Counted from the first letter of the stretch, positions 15,874 to 24,620 are shown. The stretch: 40,229 bases of DNA from DATILI01 sp035476635 (GCA_035476635.1 DATILI010000259.1:1-40229); one strand, 5' to 3'. Made by a program: numbers and translations. The notes: generated by a model from the letters alone, not told the origin.

Positions 15874-18350
15874 GAGTTCGCTTTCGCCATGTCTTTTTCC
15901 ATGTCCTTGAGGATACGGTCCAGCCGCGCCGATAGCTGCTCGGTGGTGAGCTGTTCGCGAAAGCGCTCCACCATCAACGGCAGGCTCAAGGGGCTGGGGT
16001 GCTTGAGCACGACAAAATCCAGGCTTTTCTCCTCGATGCCACGCAAGGTGGCGGTCAGCCGCGCAATCTCGAGTTCCTGGCTCAACACTTCGCGTTCGGC
16101 CTGGGCCAGCAGCAAGTTGGCTTGATCGTACTTGCGAAACACTTCAAAAAACAGGCTGCTGGAGGCCTGCACCTGCCGCGTCGTCTTGGGCGCACCTGGG
16201 TAGCCGGTGAACACCAGGCCGGCCACGCGTGCGATCTCGCGAAAGCGGCGTTGTGCCAGCTCCGAGGAATTGAGCGAGGCCAGCACATCGTCCAGCAAGT
16301 CGTGCGTGCCAAACACCGTCTTGTCGCGCACGGTCGTGATGTCAAACGCCTGCGCGCTCAGGAGTTCAAAACCGTAGTCGTTCACCGAAATGCTGAAGGT
16401 GTTGGGCTGATGCCTGGACAGCCGCCAAGCCAGCAGGCTGGCCAGGCCCAGGTGCACATGGCGCCCGGCAAACGGGTGGATGTACAGGTGCTGGCCTTCG
16501 CGCGATTGGTATTGCTCGACCAGCAGGGTCCGGGGCGTGGGCAGATGCGAGAGCTGCATCTGCGTCTCAAGCATCGGCCGCGCGGCCTGGAGTTCGGGTT
16601 CGACGAAATTGCCAAGCGCTGCGCTTTGCATCATCTGCAGCACCGCTTCGCCCAGTTCCGTGGACAAGGGCATCTTGCTGCCGGCCCAGCTTGGCACAGT
16701 GCCGCTCTTTTTCTTTTCCGGCTTTTTCACGTAAGCCGCCATGTCGTGCACGCGGATGAATTCGAGCAACCGGCCCGCAAAGAAAAAACAGTCTCCCTTG
16801 CGCAGCCGCGCGATGAAGCCCTCTTCCATATTGCCGATCTTCACGCCGCTTTGGTATTTCACCTGGATCGAAGATTCGCTCACGATCGTGCCGATCGACA
16901 GGCGATGGCGCCGCGCGATGGACCGGTCCGGCACGCGGTAGATGCCCGCCTCATCGCGCTGGATGCGGTGGTAGTCGGGGTAGGCCGTGAGGCTCTCGCC
17001 GCCACGCTCGCAAAAGGCCAGCGCCCAGTCGAACTCGGCGCGCGCAAGATCGCGGTAGGCCCAGGCGCCGCGCACCTCTTCGAACAGCTCGTTCGCCGTG
17101 AAACCGCCGCCCAGGGCCACCGTGACGATGTGCTGCACCAGCACGTCCAGCGGTTTGGCGGGAGACTCGCGCTTTTCGATCCGACCCGCCTCTGCGGCGC
17201 GGCGCGCGGCCGCGGCCTCGACCAGTTCCATGGTGTTGGTCGGCACCAGGGTCACCCGGCTGGCACGGCCCGGCGCGTGGCCGCTGCGCCCGGCCCGCTG
17301 CAGCAGCCGCGCGACGCCCTTGGCCGAGCCGATCTGCAGCACCCGCTCTACCGGCAAGAAGTCCACGCCCAAGTCCAATGAAGAAGTGGCGACGACGGCG
17401 CGCAGTGTGCCCTGCTTCAGCCCGCCTTCCACCCACGCGCGCACCTCCTTGTCCAGGCTGCCATGGTGCAGCGCGATCTCGCCGGCCCATTCGGGCTTGG
17501 TCTGCAGCAGTAGCTGGTACCAGATCTCGGCCTGCGAGCGCACATTGGTGAACACCAGCGTCGTGCCGGACTTCGCGATCTCGTCGACCACAGGTTGCTG
17601 CATGCCGCGGCCCAGGTGCCCGGCCCAGGTGTACTTGCCGGGGTCGGGCGGGATCAGGGTGTCGATGACGAGCGACTTGTCGATGCGCCCACGCACCAGG
17701 GCGGGCTCTGGCGCAGCACCCGGATGGCAAAGCGTGGCCATTGCCTCTTCCAGATTTCCCAGCGTCGCGCTCAGGCCCCAGACCACCAGGCGCGGGTTGA
17801 ACCGCGTCAGCCGCGCCAGAGCCAGTTGCAATTGCACGCCGCGCTTGCTGCCGATCAGTTCGTGCCATTCGTCGCTGACCACATAGGCCACGCTCTCCAA
17901 CTCTTCGCGCGCCTTGTCGCGTGCGAGCATGAGGCTCAGCGATTCCGGTGTCGTCACCAGCACCGTCGGCCAGCGCCGGTCCTGGCGCGCGCGTTCGGCC
18001 GAAGTGGTGTCCCCGGTACGCAGGCCAATGGTCCAGCTCGGCGCGAGTTCGCAAAGCGGCCCGGCCAGCGCGCGCAACGTGTCGGCGGCGAGCGCGCGCA
18101 TCGGCGTGATCCAGACGAGGCGCAGCGGTTCGGCGCTGCGCCCCGGCGGGTGCGCCTTCAGCAACGCCTCCAGCATGCCCAGCCATACGGCGTAGGTCTT
18201 GCCCGAACCCGTAGTCGCGTGCAGCAGGCCGCTGCGGCCTTGTGCCAATGCCACCCAGACTTCGCGCTGGAAGGCAAAGGGCTGCCAACTGCGCCTGGCC
18301 AGCCAGCGTTGCGCGATCGGCACCGCCTTGGCCTTGATCGCCACCTTCAC
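15870..18350 (-). CDS. Ligase-associated DNA damage response DEXH-box helicase (Lhr-like)
   Basis: The 826-residue helicase has full length for the ligase-associated Lhr-like family. Walker A is TTGSGKT (46-52), the DEXH box is SDEWHEL, motif III is WGLSATLGN, and motifs V-VI are SSLDLGVDFL and LLQRAGRSGH. After the helicase core come the winged-helix and Lhr-specific regions to the C-terminus. Homologs usually sit with an ATP-dependent DNA ligase, a beta-CASP exonuclease and the phosphoesterase PdeM; none of these is adjacent here. The start is GTG 18350, overlapping the MarR stop in GTGA. A degraded ligase fragment of the matching type is found at 32515-32750. Confidence 0.93.
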   Translation of the reverse strand: MKVAIKAKAVPIAQRWLARRSWQPFAFQREVWVALAQGRSGLLHATTGSGKTYAVWLGMLEALLKAHPPGRSAEPLRLVWITPMRALAADTLRALAGPLCELAPSWTIGLRTGDTTSAERARQDRRWPTVLVTTPESLSLMLARDKAREELESVAYVVSDEWHELIGSKRGVQLQLALARLTRFNPRLVVWGLSATLGNLEEAMATLCHPGAAPEPALVRGRIDKSLVIDTLIPPDPGKYTWAGHLGRGMQQPVVDEIAKSGTTLVFTNVRSQAEIWYQLLLQTKPEWAGEIALHHGSLDKEVRAWVEGGLKQGTLRAVVATSSLDLGVDFLPVERVLQIGSAKGVARLLQRAGRSGHAPGRASRVTLVPTNTMELVEAAAARRAAEAGRIEKRESPAKPLDVLVQHIVTVALGGGFTANELFEEVRGAWAYRDLARAEFDWALAFCERGGESLTAYPDYHRIQRDEAGIYRVPDRSIARRHRLSIGTIVSESSIQVKYQSGVKIGNMEEGFIARLRKGDCFFFAGRLLEFIRVHDMAAYVKKPEKKKSGTVPSWAGSKMPLSTELGEAVLQMMQSAALGNFVEPELQAARPMLETQMQLSHLPTPRTLLVEQYQSREGQHLYIHPFAGRHVHLGLASLLAWRLSRHQPNTFSISVNDYGFELLSAQAFDITTVRDKTVFGTHDLLDDVLASLNSSELAQRRFREIARVAGLVFTGYPGAPKTTRQVQASSSLFFEVFRKYDQANLLLAQAEREVLSQELEIARLTATLRGIEEKSLDFVVLKHPSPLSLPLMVERFREQLTTEQLSARLDRILKDMEKDMAKANS

Positions 18351-18871
18351 CCCATCGCGCGCGGCACGCGGCCACCCCGGCGCCGGTCGGCCTTGGGCAA
18401 TTCGGCTTGCGCCACCAATTCGTCGGCATGTCGCTGCAAGCGGTCGAGTGCGTCGTCCAATTGCGCGACGCCGGTTTCGGGCAGCACGGCAAGCAACTCC
18501 TGGTTGATGCGCACCACCAGCGGAAACAGCGCCTGGACGAGTGCGCGCCCCTCTCCGCTCAGCGTCAACGCCGCCTGGCGCCGATCATCGGGACGTGGTT
18601 CGCGCAGCAGCAGCTTTTTGTCGACCAGCGAGGTGATGGCCTTGGAGGTGCGGGCGCGGTCCAGCTGGGCGCGCTCGGCGAGTTGCGAAGACAGCAGGCC
18701 CTCGTCTTGCGCCAGCAAGGCAAGAATGCGCCATTCGCGCCGCGTGATGCCAAAGCGCCCCTCGCACAGGCGGATCACCATGCTGCCCGCCACACCCAGC
18801 AGCCGGCTCAGCCGGTACAGCAAAAGATCATCGAGCGCGGCCGGTCGGCTCAAACGCGGGATAGCAGGCAT
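18347..18871 (-). CDS. MarR-family transcriptional regulator
   Basis: The 174-residue protein is a MarR-type winged-helix repressor. LYRLSRLLG near residue 15 begins the dimerisation helix. ITRREWRILALLAQDEGLLSS and AERAQLDRARTSKAITSLVDKK form the DNA-binding helices, and EPRPDDRRQAALTLSGEG is the wing. ATG 18871 was chosen as the first Met before the fold; the open frame continues to 18982 through the operator. Its TGA overlaps the helicase GTG start, so it heads the marR-lhr-DUF1232-nuclease chain. A palindrome 21-39 bp upstream is a likely autoregulatory site. Confidence 0.9.
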   Translation of the reverse strand: MPAIPRLSRPAALDDLLLYRLSRLLGVAGSMVIRLCEGRFGITRREWRILALLAQDEGLLSSQLAERAQLDRARTSKAITSLVDKKLLLREPRPDDRRQAALTLSGEGRALVQALFPLVVRINQELLAVLPETGVAQLDDALDRLQRHADELVAQAELPKADRRRGGRVPRAMG

Positions 18872-18891
18872 CAGGGTTAACGCGAGGGATG

Positions 18892-18910
18892 ATTGATTAG
18901 AACAATCAAT
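18892..18910. promoter_or_regulatory. Palindromic operator between marR and tctC
   Basis: ATTGATT-AGAAC-AATCAAT is a perfect 7-bp inverted repeat with 5-bp spacer, 19 bp in all. The size and AT-rich arms fit MarR-family operators. It lies in the 102-bp divergent gap, 21 bp from the marR ATG and 63 bp from the tctC ATG, so one bound dimer could control both directions. Confidence 0.75.
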
Positions 18911-18973
18911 TGTCCGGGGATTACAGTGGCCTGGCAAACCTGCTTCATCTTCTTGCTTCAGGAGAGATTCCCC

Positions 18974-19933
18974 ATGCTCCATCTAGTCCGCCCGTGGATA
19001 GCCCTGGCCTTCGCCATCTCCGCCTTTTGCGTGCAGGCGCAGCCGCTGGACAGCCCCTTGCGCATCGTCGTGGGCTACGCGCCAGGCGGGTCGAGCGACC
19101 GGGTCGCGCGCATCGTCGGCGAAAAATTGCAGGCCAGGCTCGGCGTGCCCGTCGTGGTGGACAACAAAACCGGTGCCGGCGGCCGGCTGGCGGCTCAACA
19201 AGTCAAGGCCACACCCGCAGGCCAGAACGTGCTGATGCTGGCCAACCCGGCCGTGATGGTGGTGGCGCCCCTGGTGTTCAAGGACAACGGCTACGACGCC
19301 GAGCGCGACTTCATTGCGGTCTCGCATGTGAACAACTATGAGTTCGCGCTCGCGGTGGCCGCCGCCGTGCCGGTGCGCGAGCTGTCGCACCTGTTGGCGT
19401 GGCTGAAGGCCAACCCCGAGAAAGCCAACTTCGGCGTTCCGGCCACCGGCAGCCTGCCGCATTTCTTCGGTCTGATGACAGGTGAGAAGGCCAGGGTCCA
19501 GGCCCAGATCGTGGGCTACCGCGGCTCCGCGCCGCTGCTGACCGACCTGATCGGTGGCCAGGTGGCGGTCGCGTTCGACAGCTTCGACGCCGTGTTGCCG
19601 CAGCACGAGGCCGGCAAGATCCGCATCCTGGCGATTTCCAGCGACAAGCGATCGCCGCACGCGCCGAGCATCCCCACCTTCAAGGAGGCCGGGCTGGACC
19701 TCGTCGCGACGGGCTGGAATACTTTCTTCGCACCGTCCACCATGCCCAAGGACAAAGTCGAGCGCCTGGCAGCAGCCATCCGCGACGTCATGCTCGACCC
19801 CGACACGCAGCGCAAATTCACCGATGCCAAGATGGGCCCGGTGGCCAGCACGCAGGCGCAGACGGATGCCATGCTCAAGTCATTTCGTGCGCAATGGGCG
19901 CCGGTGGTGCGCAAGTCGGGCTACCAGCCTTGA
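18974..19933 (+). CDS. Bug/TctC-family periplasmic solute-binding protein
   Basis: The 319-residue protein has a signal peptide (1-22, ending VQAQ) and the Bug fold: RIVVGYAPGGSSDRVARIVG, VVVDNKTGAGG, and the late TFKEAGLDL and WNTFFAPS segments. Bug proteins bind carboxylates and other small organic anions for tripartite tricarboxylate or other uptake. No TctA or TctB membrane partner lies nearby, as is common for this expanded Burkholderiales family. ATG 18974 follows CAGGAGAG. A sulfatase gene starts 7 nt after its stop, which suggests the ligand is related to a sulfated compound. That link is inference. Confidence 0.92.
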   Translation: MLHLVRPWIALAFAISAFCVQAQPLDSPLRIVVGYAPGGSSDRVARIVGEKLQARLGVPVVVDNKTGAGGRLAAQQVKATPAGQNVLMLANPAVMVVAPLVFKDNGYDAERDFIAVSHVNNYEFALAVAAAVPVRELSHLLAWLKANPEKANFGVPATGSLPHFFGLMTGEKARVQAQIVGYRGSAPLLTDLIGGQVAVAFDSFDAVLPQHEAGKIRILAISSDKRSPHAPSIPTFKEAGLDLVATGWNTFFAPSTMPKDKVERLAAAIRDVMLDPDTQRKFTDAKMGPVASTQAQTDAMLKSFRAQWAPVVRKSGYQP

Positions 19934-19940
19934 CCTCATC

Positions 19941-21260
19941 ATGACCACACAACGCCCCAACATCATCTTCATCGTTGCCGACGACCTGGGCTTTGCCGAT
20001 CTGGGCTGCTATGGCGGCCGCGTACCGGTGTCGCCCGTGCTCGACGGCCTGGCCGCCAACGGCTGCCGGTTCACCCAGGGCTATGCCAATTCGCCGGTGT
20101 GCTCGCCCACGCGTTTTGCGCTGATGACCGCGCGCTACCAGTACCGGCTGCGCGGCGCGGCCGAGGAACCGATCAACAGCAAGAGCCGCGGCAGCACTAC
20201 GCTGGGCTTGCCGCCGGAGCACCCCACCCTGCCTTCGCTGCTGAAGGCCGGCGGCTACCGCACTGCGCTGATCGGCAAGTGGCACCTGGGCTACCCGCCA
20301 GCCTTCGGACCGCTGCGCTCGGGCTACGAAGAGTTCTTCGGTCCGATGTCCGGCGGGGTGGACTATTTCACGCACTGCGATTCGCGCGGCACGCACGACC
20401 TGTGGCTGGGCGAAGAAGAGCACAAGGAAGAAGGCTACCTGACCGACCTGATCTCCAGGCGCGCCGTGGACTACGTGCAGCGCATGGCGCCCGGTGCGAA
20501 GAACGACGCTCCCTTTTTCCTGAGCCTGCACTACACCGCGCCGCACTGGCCCTGGGAAACGCGCGACGACGAAGCGCTGGCCCAGGAGGTCAAGGACAAC
20601 CTCTTTCACCTGCACGGCGGCAACATCCATACGTACCGCCGCATGATCCAGCAGATGGACGAAGGCATCGGCTGGCTGATGGAGGCGCTGGCCGCCCACG
20701 GCCTGGCCGAGAACACGCTGGTGGTGTTCACCAGCGACAACGGCGGCGAGCGCTTCTCCGACAACTGGCCGCTGGTGGGCGGCAAGATGGACCTGACCGA
20801 AGGCGGCATTCGCGTGCCCTGGATCGCGCATTGGCCCGCCCGGGTCGTCAAAGGCGGCGTGAGCGAGCAGCACTGCATGACCATGGACTGGTCGGCCACC
20901 ATGCTGGACGCCGCCGGCGTGAAGGCCGATGCGAACTATCCGCTGGATGGCGTCTCGCTGATGCCGGTGCTGCGCGACGTTACGCACCGGTTTGCCCGGC
21001 CGCTGCACTGGCGCATGAACCACCGAGGTCAGCGCGCCCTGCGTGACGGCGACTGGAAATACCTGCAGGTGGACGGCAACGACTACCTGTTCAACATCCC
21101 GGCCGACGAGCGCGAGCGCGCCAACCGCGCAATGCAGGAGCCCGCGCGGCTGCAAGCCATGCGGGCCGCCTGGGCAACCTGGGAGGCGACCATGCCGCCG
21201 ATTCCCCCGGACGCGACAGTCAGCCTGGGTTATTCAGCCAAGGACATGCCGCAACGCTAG
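19941..21260 (+). CDS. Sulfatase (formylglycine-dependent, Cys type)
   Basis: The 439-residue protein is an alkaline-phosphatase-superfamily sulfatase. The formylglycine signature CSPTR lies at 54-58. Metal ligands are likely Asp14 and Asp15 (VADDLG) with Asp266 and Asn267 (TSDNGG). Lys113 and His115 (GKWHLG) and His202 (PHWPW) are the other expected active-site residues. No signal peptide is seen, so it probably acts in the cytoplasm on an imported sulfate ester. Conversion of Cys54 needs a formylglycine-generating enzyme, which is not in the window. ATG 19941 is 7 nt after the Bug gene and sulP follows 9 nt later. The substrate is unknown. Confidence 0.92.
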   Translation: MTTQRPNIIFIVADDLGFADLGCYGGRVPVSPVLDGLAANGCRFTQGYANSPVCSPTRFALMTARYQYRLRGAAEEPINSKSRGSTTLGLPPEHPTLPSLLKAGGYRTALIGKWHLGYPPAFGPLRSGYEEFFGPMSGGVDYFTHCDSRGTHDLWLGEEEHKEEGYLTDLISRRAVDYVQRMAPGAKNDAPFFLSLHYTAPHWPWETRDDEALAQEVKDNLFHLHGGNIHTYRRMIQQMDEGIGWLMEALAAHGLAENTLVVFTSDNGGERFSDNWPLVGGKMDLTEGGIRVPWIAHWPARVVKGGVSEQHCMTMDWSATMLDAAGVKADANYPLDGVSLMPVLRDVTHRFARPLHWRMNHRGQRALRDGDWKYLQVDGNDYLFNIPADERERANRAMQEPARLQAMRAAWATWEATMPPIPPDATVSLGYSAKDMPQR

Positions 21261-21269
21261 CATTGGGGC

Positions 21270-22967
21270 ATGTTTAGCAAGACCGACCTGAAGCGCTGGT
21301 TCCCGTTCCTCCAATGGCCGCGGCCGAACGCGGCGCTGCTGCGCGGCGAGATCGCCGCCGGCATCACCGTGGCGCTGGTGATGGTGCCGCAGTCAGTGGC
21401 CTACGCGGGCCTGGCCGGCATGCCCTTGATCACCGGCCTCTACGCAGCCCTGCTGCCGGCCCTGGTGGCGGTGCTCTTCAGCGGCTCGACGCGCCTGAGC
21501 GTCGGCCCCTCCGCGTTGAGTTGCCTGTTGGTGGGCGCCTCGCTGAGCGGGCTTGCCGAACCGGGCAGCGCGCAATGGGTCTCGCTTGCGGTGTGGCTGG
21601 CCATACTCACCGGGCTGGTGCAGTTCACCCTGGGAGCGGGCACCTACGGCTGGGTGCTCAACCTCGTGAGCTCGCCAGTGCTGACCGCGTTTTCGCAAGC
21701 AGCGGCGCTCTTGATCATCGCCTCGCAGCTGCCGGCCCTGATCGGCCTGAACGGGCCCCTCACAAGTTTGCTGAACGCGCCGCCGCTGGATCTGGCGGCG
21801 CTGGCGTTCGGCGTGGGAAGCGTAGGTGCCTTGGTACTGGGCAAGCGCTATCTGCCGCGCGTGCCGATGGTGATGCTGGTGGTGGCGGGTTCGGCACTCA
21901 TCGCCAAGTTCACCGGCTATTCCGTGCAAGGCGCCATCATCGGTCCCCTGCCCGCAGGCCTGCCGTCGCCCTATTGGCCCGGCTTGCCGACCTGGGATAC
22001 TTTCGGCGCCCTGGTCGCGCCGGCCTTGGTGCTTGCGCTCGTGACGTCACTGGAGACCGCGGCCAGCGCCAAGATCGAAGCGCAGCATGACGGCAAGCGC
22101 TGGAACGACAACCAGGACCTGATCGGCCAGGGCCTGGGCAAACTCGTGTCGGCCTTCAGCGGCAGCTTTGCTACCAGCACTTCGTTCTCGCGCTCGGCCA
22201 TCACCTTGTATGCGGGTGCCCGGACTGGCTGGTCAACGATTGCCGCCACCTTCTTCGTGGTGCTGACCTTGCTGTTCCTGACGCCCGCGCTTTACCACGT
22301 GCCGCGCGCCGTGCTGTCGGCCGTGGTCGTGGCCGCGGTGGCCGGCCTGCTGAAGCCGCGCGCGCTGCTCAATCTCTGGCAGGTCAACCGGGTGGAGGCC
22401 GTCACCGCCTTGGTGACGTTCGGGGTGACCCTGCTCACGGCGCCGCGCATCTACTGGGGCGTGCTCACCGGCGTGCTGATGAGCTTGTCGCACTTTCTGC
22501 ACCATCGGCTGCACCCCCGCATCATCGAAGTCGGCCTGCACCCGGACGGCAGCCTGCGTGACCGCCATCTCTGGCACTTGCCGCCGCTGGCACCGAATCT
22601 CTACGCCCTGCGCATGGACGCCGAACTGGATTTCGCCTCAGCCAGCGGATTCGAACGCGCCATCGTCGAGCACCTCGCGGCGCATCCCCAGATTCGCGAT
22701 GTCTGCCTGTTCGCGCAGCCCATCAACCGGATTGATGCCACCGGCGTGGAAATTTTCGACCAGGTACGCCGCCTGCTGGCTGCGCGCGACATCACACTGC
22801 ACATCAGCGGCATCAAGCTCCCGGTCGAAAAGGTCTTGCAGCGCGCTGGCGCGTTTGGCCCCAGCCCGCTGCTGCGCACCTACCGCACCGATACCGAAGC
22901 CCTGGGTGTGCTGCAGGCGCCACAGGGGGCTTGCGATGCGGCGCAATCAAGGCCGGCGCCCGCGTAA
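21270..22967 (+). CDS. SulP-family sulfate/anion permease with STAS domain
   Basis: The 565-residue protein is a SulP/SLC26 transporter. The N-terminal 420 or so residues hold about 10-14 membrane segments, starting with GEIAAGITVALVMVPQSVAYA, the family signature. A cytoplasmic STAS domain follows (about 440-550), including the loop RIDATGVEIFDQ, where a Thr takes the usual phosphorylatable position. It starts 9 nt after the sulfatase, with only a weak Shine-Dalgarno (TTGGGG). In this context it may export the sulfate released by the sulfatase or bring in sulfate; direction and substrate cannot be read from sequence. Confidence 0.93.
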   Translation: MFSKTDLKRWFPFLQWPRPNAALLRGEIAAGITVALVMVPQSVAYAGLAGMPLITGLYAALLPALVAVLFSGSTRLSVGPSALSCLLVGASLSGLAEPGSAQWVSLAVWLAILTGLVQFTLGAGTYGWVLNLVSSPVLTAFSQAAALLIIASQLPALIGLNGPLTSLLNAPPLDLAALAFGVGSVGALVLGKRYLPRVPMVMLVVAGSALIAKFTGYSVQGAIIGPLPAGLPSPYWPGLPTWDTFGALVAPALVLALVTSLETAASAKIEAQHDGKRWNDNQDLIGQGLGKLVSAFSGSFATSTSFSRSAITLYAGARTGWSTIAATFFVVLTLLFLTPALYHVPRAVLSAVVVAAVAGLLKPRALLNLWQVNRVEAVTALVTFGVTLLTAPRIYWGVLTGVLMSLSHFLHHRLHPRIIEVGLHPDGSLRDRHLWHLPPLAPNLYALRMDAELDFASASGFERAIVEHLAAHPQIRDVCLFAQPINRIDATGVEIFDQVRRLLAARDITLHISGIKLPVEKVLQRAGAFGPSPLLRTYRTDTEALGVLQAPQGACDAAQSRPAPA

Positions 22968-22992
22968 ACCATATGGTGCGGCGAGTCGTTAC

Positions 22993-23001
22993 TGTTACAC
23001 T
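22993..23001 (+). promoter_or_regulatory. Candidate extended -10 promoter for the diguanylate cyclase gene
   Basis: TGTTACACT combines a TGn extension with TACACT. Transcription would start near 23008, giving a 20-nt leader to GTG 23028. No -35 box of quality is present, as is usual for extended -10 promoters. Confidence 0.4.
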
Positions 23002-23027
23002 TTGATCACTTGAAGCCCGCATACCCC

Positions 23028-23798
23028 GTGTCCTCAAAGGCAGTTCCTGCTCCTGTTGATCTGCGCGATTTGCGTCTGGACATGGCCCGTTCGTTGCTGG
23101 AACAAGCCGGCCCGCTGGGGCTTCCCCCGCTCACCGATACACCCGCCGGCTATCTGCAAAGCATGATCGACGGCCTGTGCGAGCTGTCGCTCAAGGACCC
23201 CTTGACAGGCTTGGCCAACCGGCGTCACTTCGGTTCGGTGCTGGAGCGCGAAATCGACCGGGTAGCGCGATCGGGCGAGGCCGCCTTGCTGCTGATGCTG
23301 GACATCGACCACTTCAAAAGCGTCAACGACACCTACGGCCATTCGGCGGGCGACCAGGTCTTGCGCGCGGTTGCCCAGGCCCTGGCCGCTTGCGTGCGCC
23401 CCATGGACACGCTGGCGCGCTACGGCGGCGAGGAATTCGCGGTAGTGCTACCCTGCTGCCAGGCTGCCTTCGGCCATGCGGTGGCCGAACGCATCCGCAA
23501 GACCGTGGAGGCCACGCCGATCCGGGTAGCCCCTTCGGTGGACATTCATGTGACCATCAGCATCGGCGGTGCCTTTGCAATGGAGTGGATCCGCTCGACC
23601 ACCCTGCTCTGGACCGACCGCGCGGACCACCAGCTGTACTGCGCAAAATCCGAGGGCCGCAACCGGGTCTGCATGGAGCGCCAAGCCGAGAGCACCGTGA
23701 CACCTGAAGAAAAAAATCTGTTGTTCGGCCATCTCGCCGCCGGCAGTTCGGGCTGGGCCGACTTGACCCCCAGCGATACAACAGACAGCGCTATTTAA
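23028..23798 (+). CDS. Diguanylate cyclase (GGDEF domain, no sensory domain recognised)
   Basis: The 256-residue protein has a short uncharacterised N-terminal helix region (1-55) and a GGDEF domain (about 56-220) that makes cyclic di-GMP. The active-site loop is GGEEF at 133-137. An inhibitory I-site, RPMD (124-127), lies five residues upstream, so product feedback is expected. The metal and guanine residues in LDIDHFKSVNDTYGH are intact. The start is taken as GTG 23028, since a TTG at 23010 would sit almost at the predicted transcription start. The C-terminal 40 residues match nothing I know. An FlhG-like ATPase gene follows 9 nt downstream. Confidence 0.9.
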   Translation: MSSKAVPAPVDLRDLRLDMARSLLEQAGPLGLPPLTDTPAGYLQSMIDGLCELSLKDPLTGLANRRHFGSVLEREIDRVARSGEAALLLMLDIDHFKSVNDTYGHSAGDQVLRAVAQALAACVRPMDTLARYGGEEFAVVLPCCQAAFGHAVAERIRKTVEATPIRVAPSVDIHVTISIGGAFAMEWIRSTTLLWTDRADHQLYCAKSEGRNRVCMERQAESTVTPEEKNLLFGHLAAGSSGWADLTPSDTTDSAI

Positions 23799-23807
23799 GG
23801 TACCGTG

Positions 23808-24620
23808 ATGAGCGACGCGCTGACGACTCCACCCACCTTGCCCGTAACAGGTGCCAAGGTATTGGCCATTACCAGCGGCAAAGGCGGCGTGGGCAAGACT
23901 TTTGTCTCTGCCAACCTGGCGACCGCGCTGACCCGGCGCGGCCACCGCGTCCTGGTGCTTGACGCCGACCTGGGCCTTGCCAATCTCGATGTGGTGCTGA
24001 ACCTGCACCCCAAGATCACGCTGCACGACGTGTTCACCGGCAAGTCCAAGCTCGAGGATGCGATCCTGCAGGCACCCGGCGGCTTCTCGGTGCTGCTGGC
24101 CGGCTCTGGCATGGTCGAATATTCGCGGCTGACGCCAGAGGTGCGCGAGGAATTCCTGCGCGTGATCCATAGCCTGATCCCACGTTACGACGTGGTGCTG
24201 CTGGACACCGGTGCCGGCATTTCCGACGTGGTGCTGTTCGCGATTTCGCTGGCATCCGAGGTGTTGGTCGTGGCCACGCCGGAGCCGACCTCCCTGACCG
24301 ATGCCTACGCCGCAATCAAGGTGCTGGCCATGCAGCAGAAGCGCCAGCATGTGCGAATGATCATCAACCAGACCGCGCGCCCTGGCGACGGCCGTGCCAT
24401 CACCAGCCAGTTGCAGCAGGTGCTCGACCGCTTCGTCACCACCGACAGCGGCCGGCCGCTGCGCCTGATGCACCTGGGCGACATTCCGGTCGATCCCGCC
24501 GTGCGCCTGGCCGTCATGCGCCGCCAGCTGCTGCTGGTGAGCACACCGAACTGCCCCGCCGCCCTGGCCGTTGCCCAACTGGCCAACAAACTCGACGAGA
24601 CCCTGATCGCACCGAGGTAG
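23808..24620 (+). CDS. MinD/ParA-type ATPase, FlhG (FleN)-like
   Basis: The 270-residue protein has the deviant Walker A KGGVGKT (25-31), LDADLGLANLDVVL typical of the FlhG/FleN/YlxH branch, and LLDTGAG as the Walker B region. Such ATPases set the number and place of polar flagella or related machines and act at the membrane. The C-terminal part contains MRRQLLLVSTPNCPAA, which resembles the amphipathic segment region. There is no flhF or other flagellar gene here, so the client is unknown. Start ATG 23808 is preceded by AAGG. It is cotranscribed with the diguanylate cyclase. Confidence 0.87.
   Translation: MSDALTTPPTLPVTGAKVLAITSGKGGVGKTFVSANLATALTRRGHRVLVLDADLGLANLDVVLNLHPKITLHDVFTGKSKLEDAILQAPGGFSVLLAGSGMVEYSRLTPEVREEFLRVIHSLIPRYDVVLLDTGAGISDVVLFAISLASEVLVVATPEPTSLTDAYAAIKVLAMQQKRQHVRMIINQTARPGDGRAITSQLQQVLDRFVTTDSGRPLRLMHLGDIPVDPAVRLAVMRRQLLLVSTPNCPAALAVAQLANKLDETLIAPR

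Noticed and set aside
23010..23027. TTG start for the diguanylate cyclase at 23010
   Set aside because: The predicted transcription start (near 23008) would leave almost no leader. GTG 23028 fits better, though neither has a Shine-Dalgarno.
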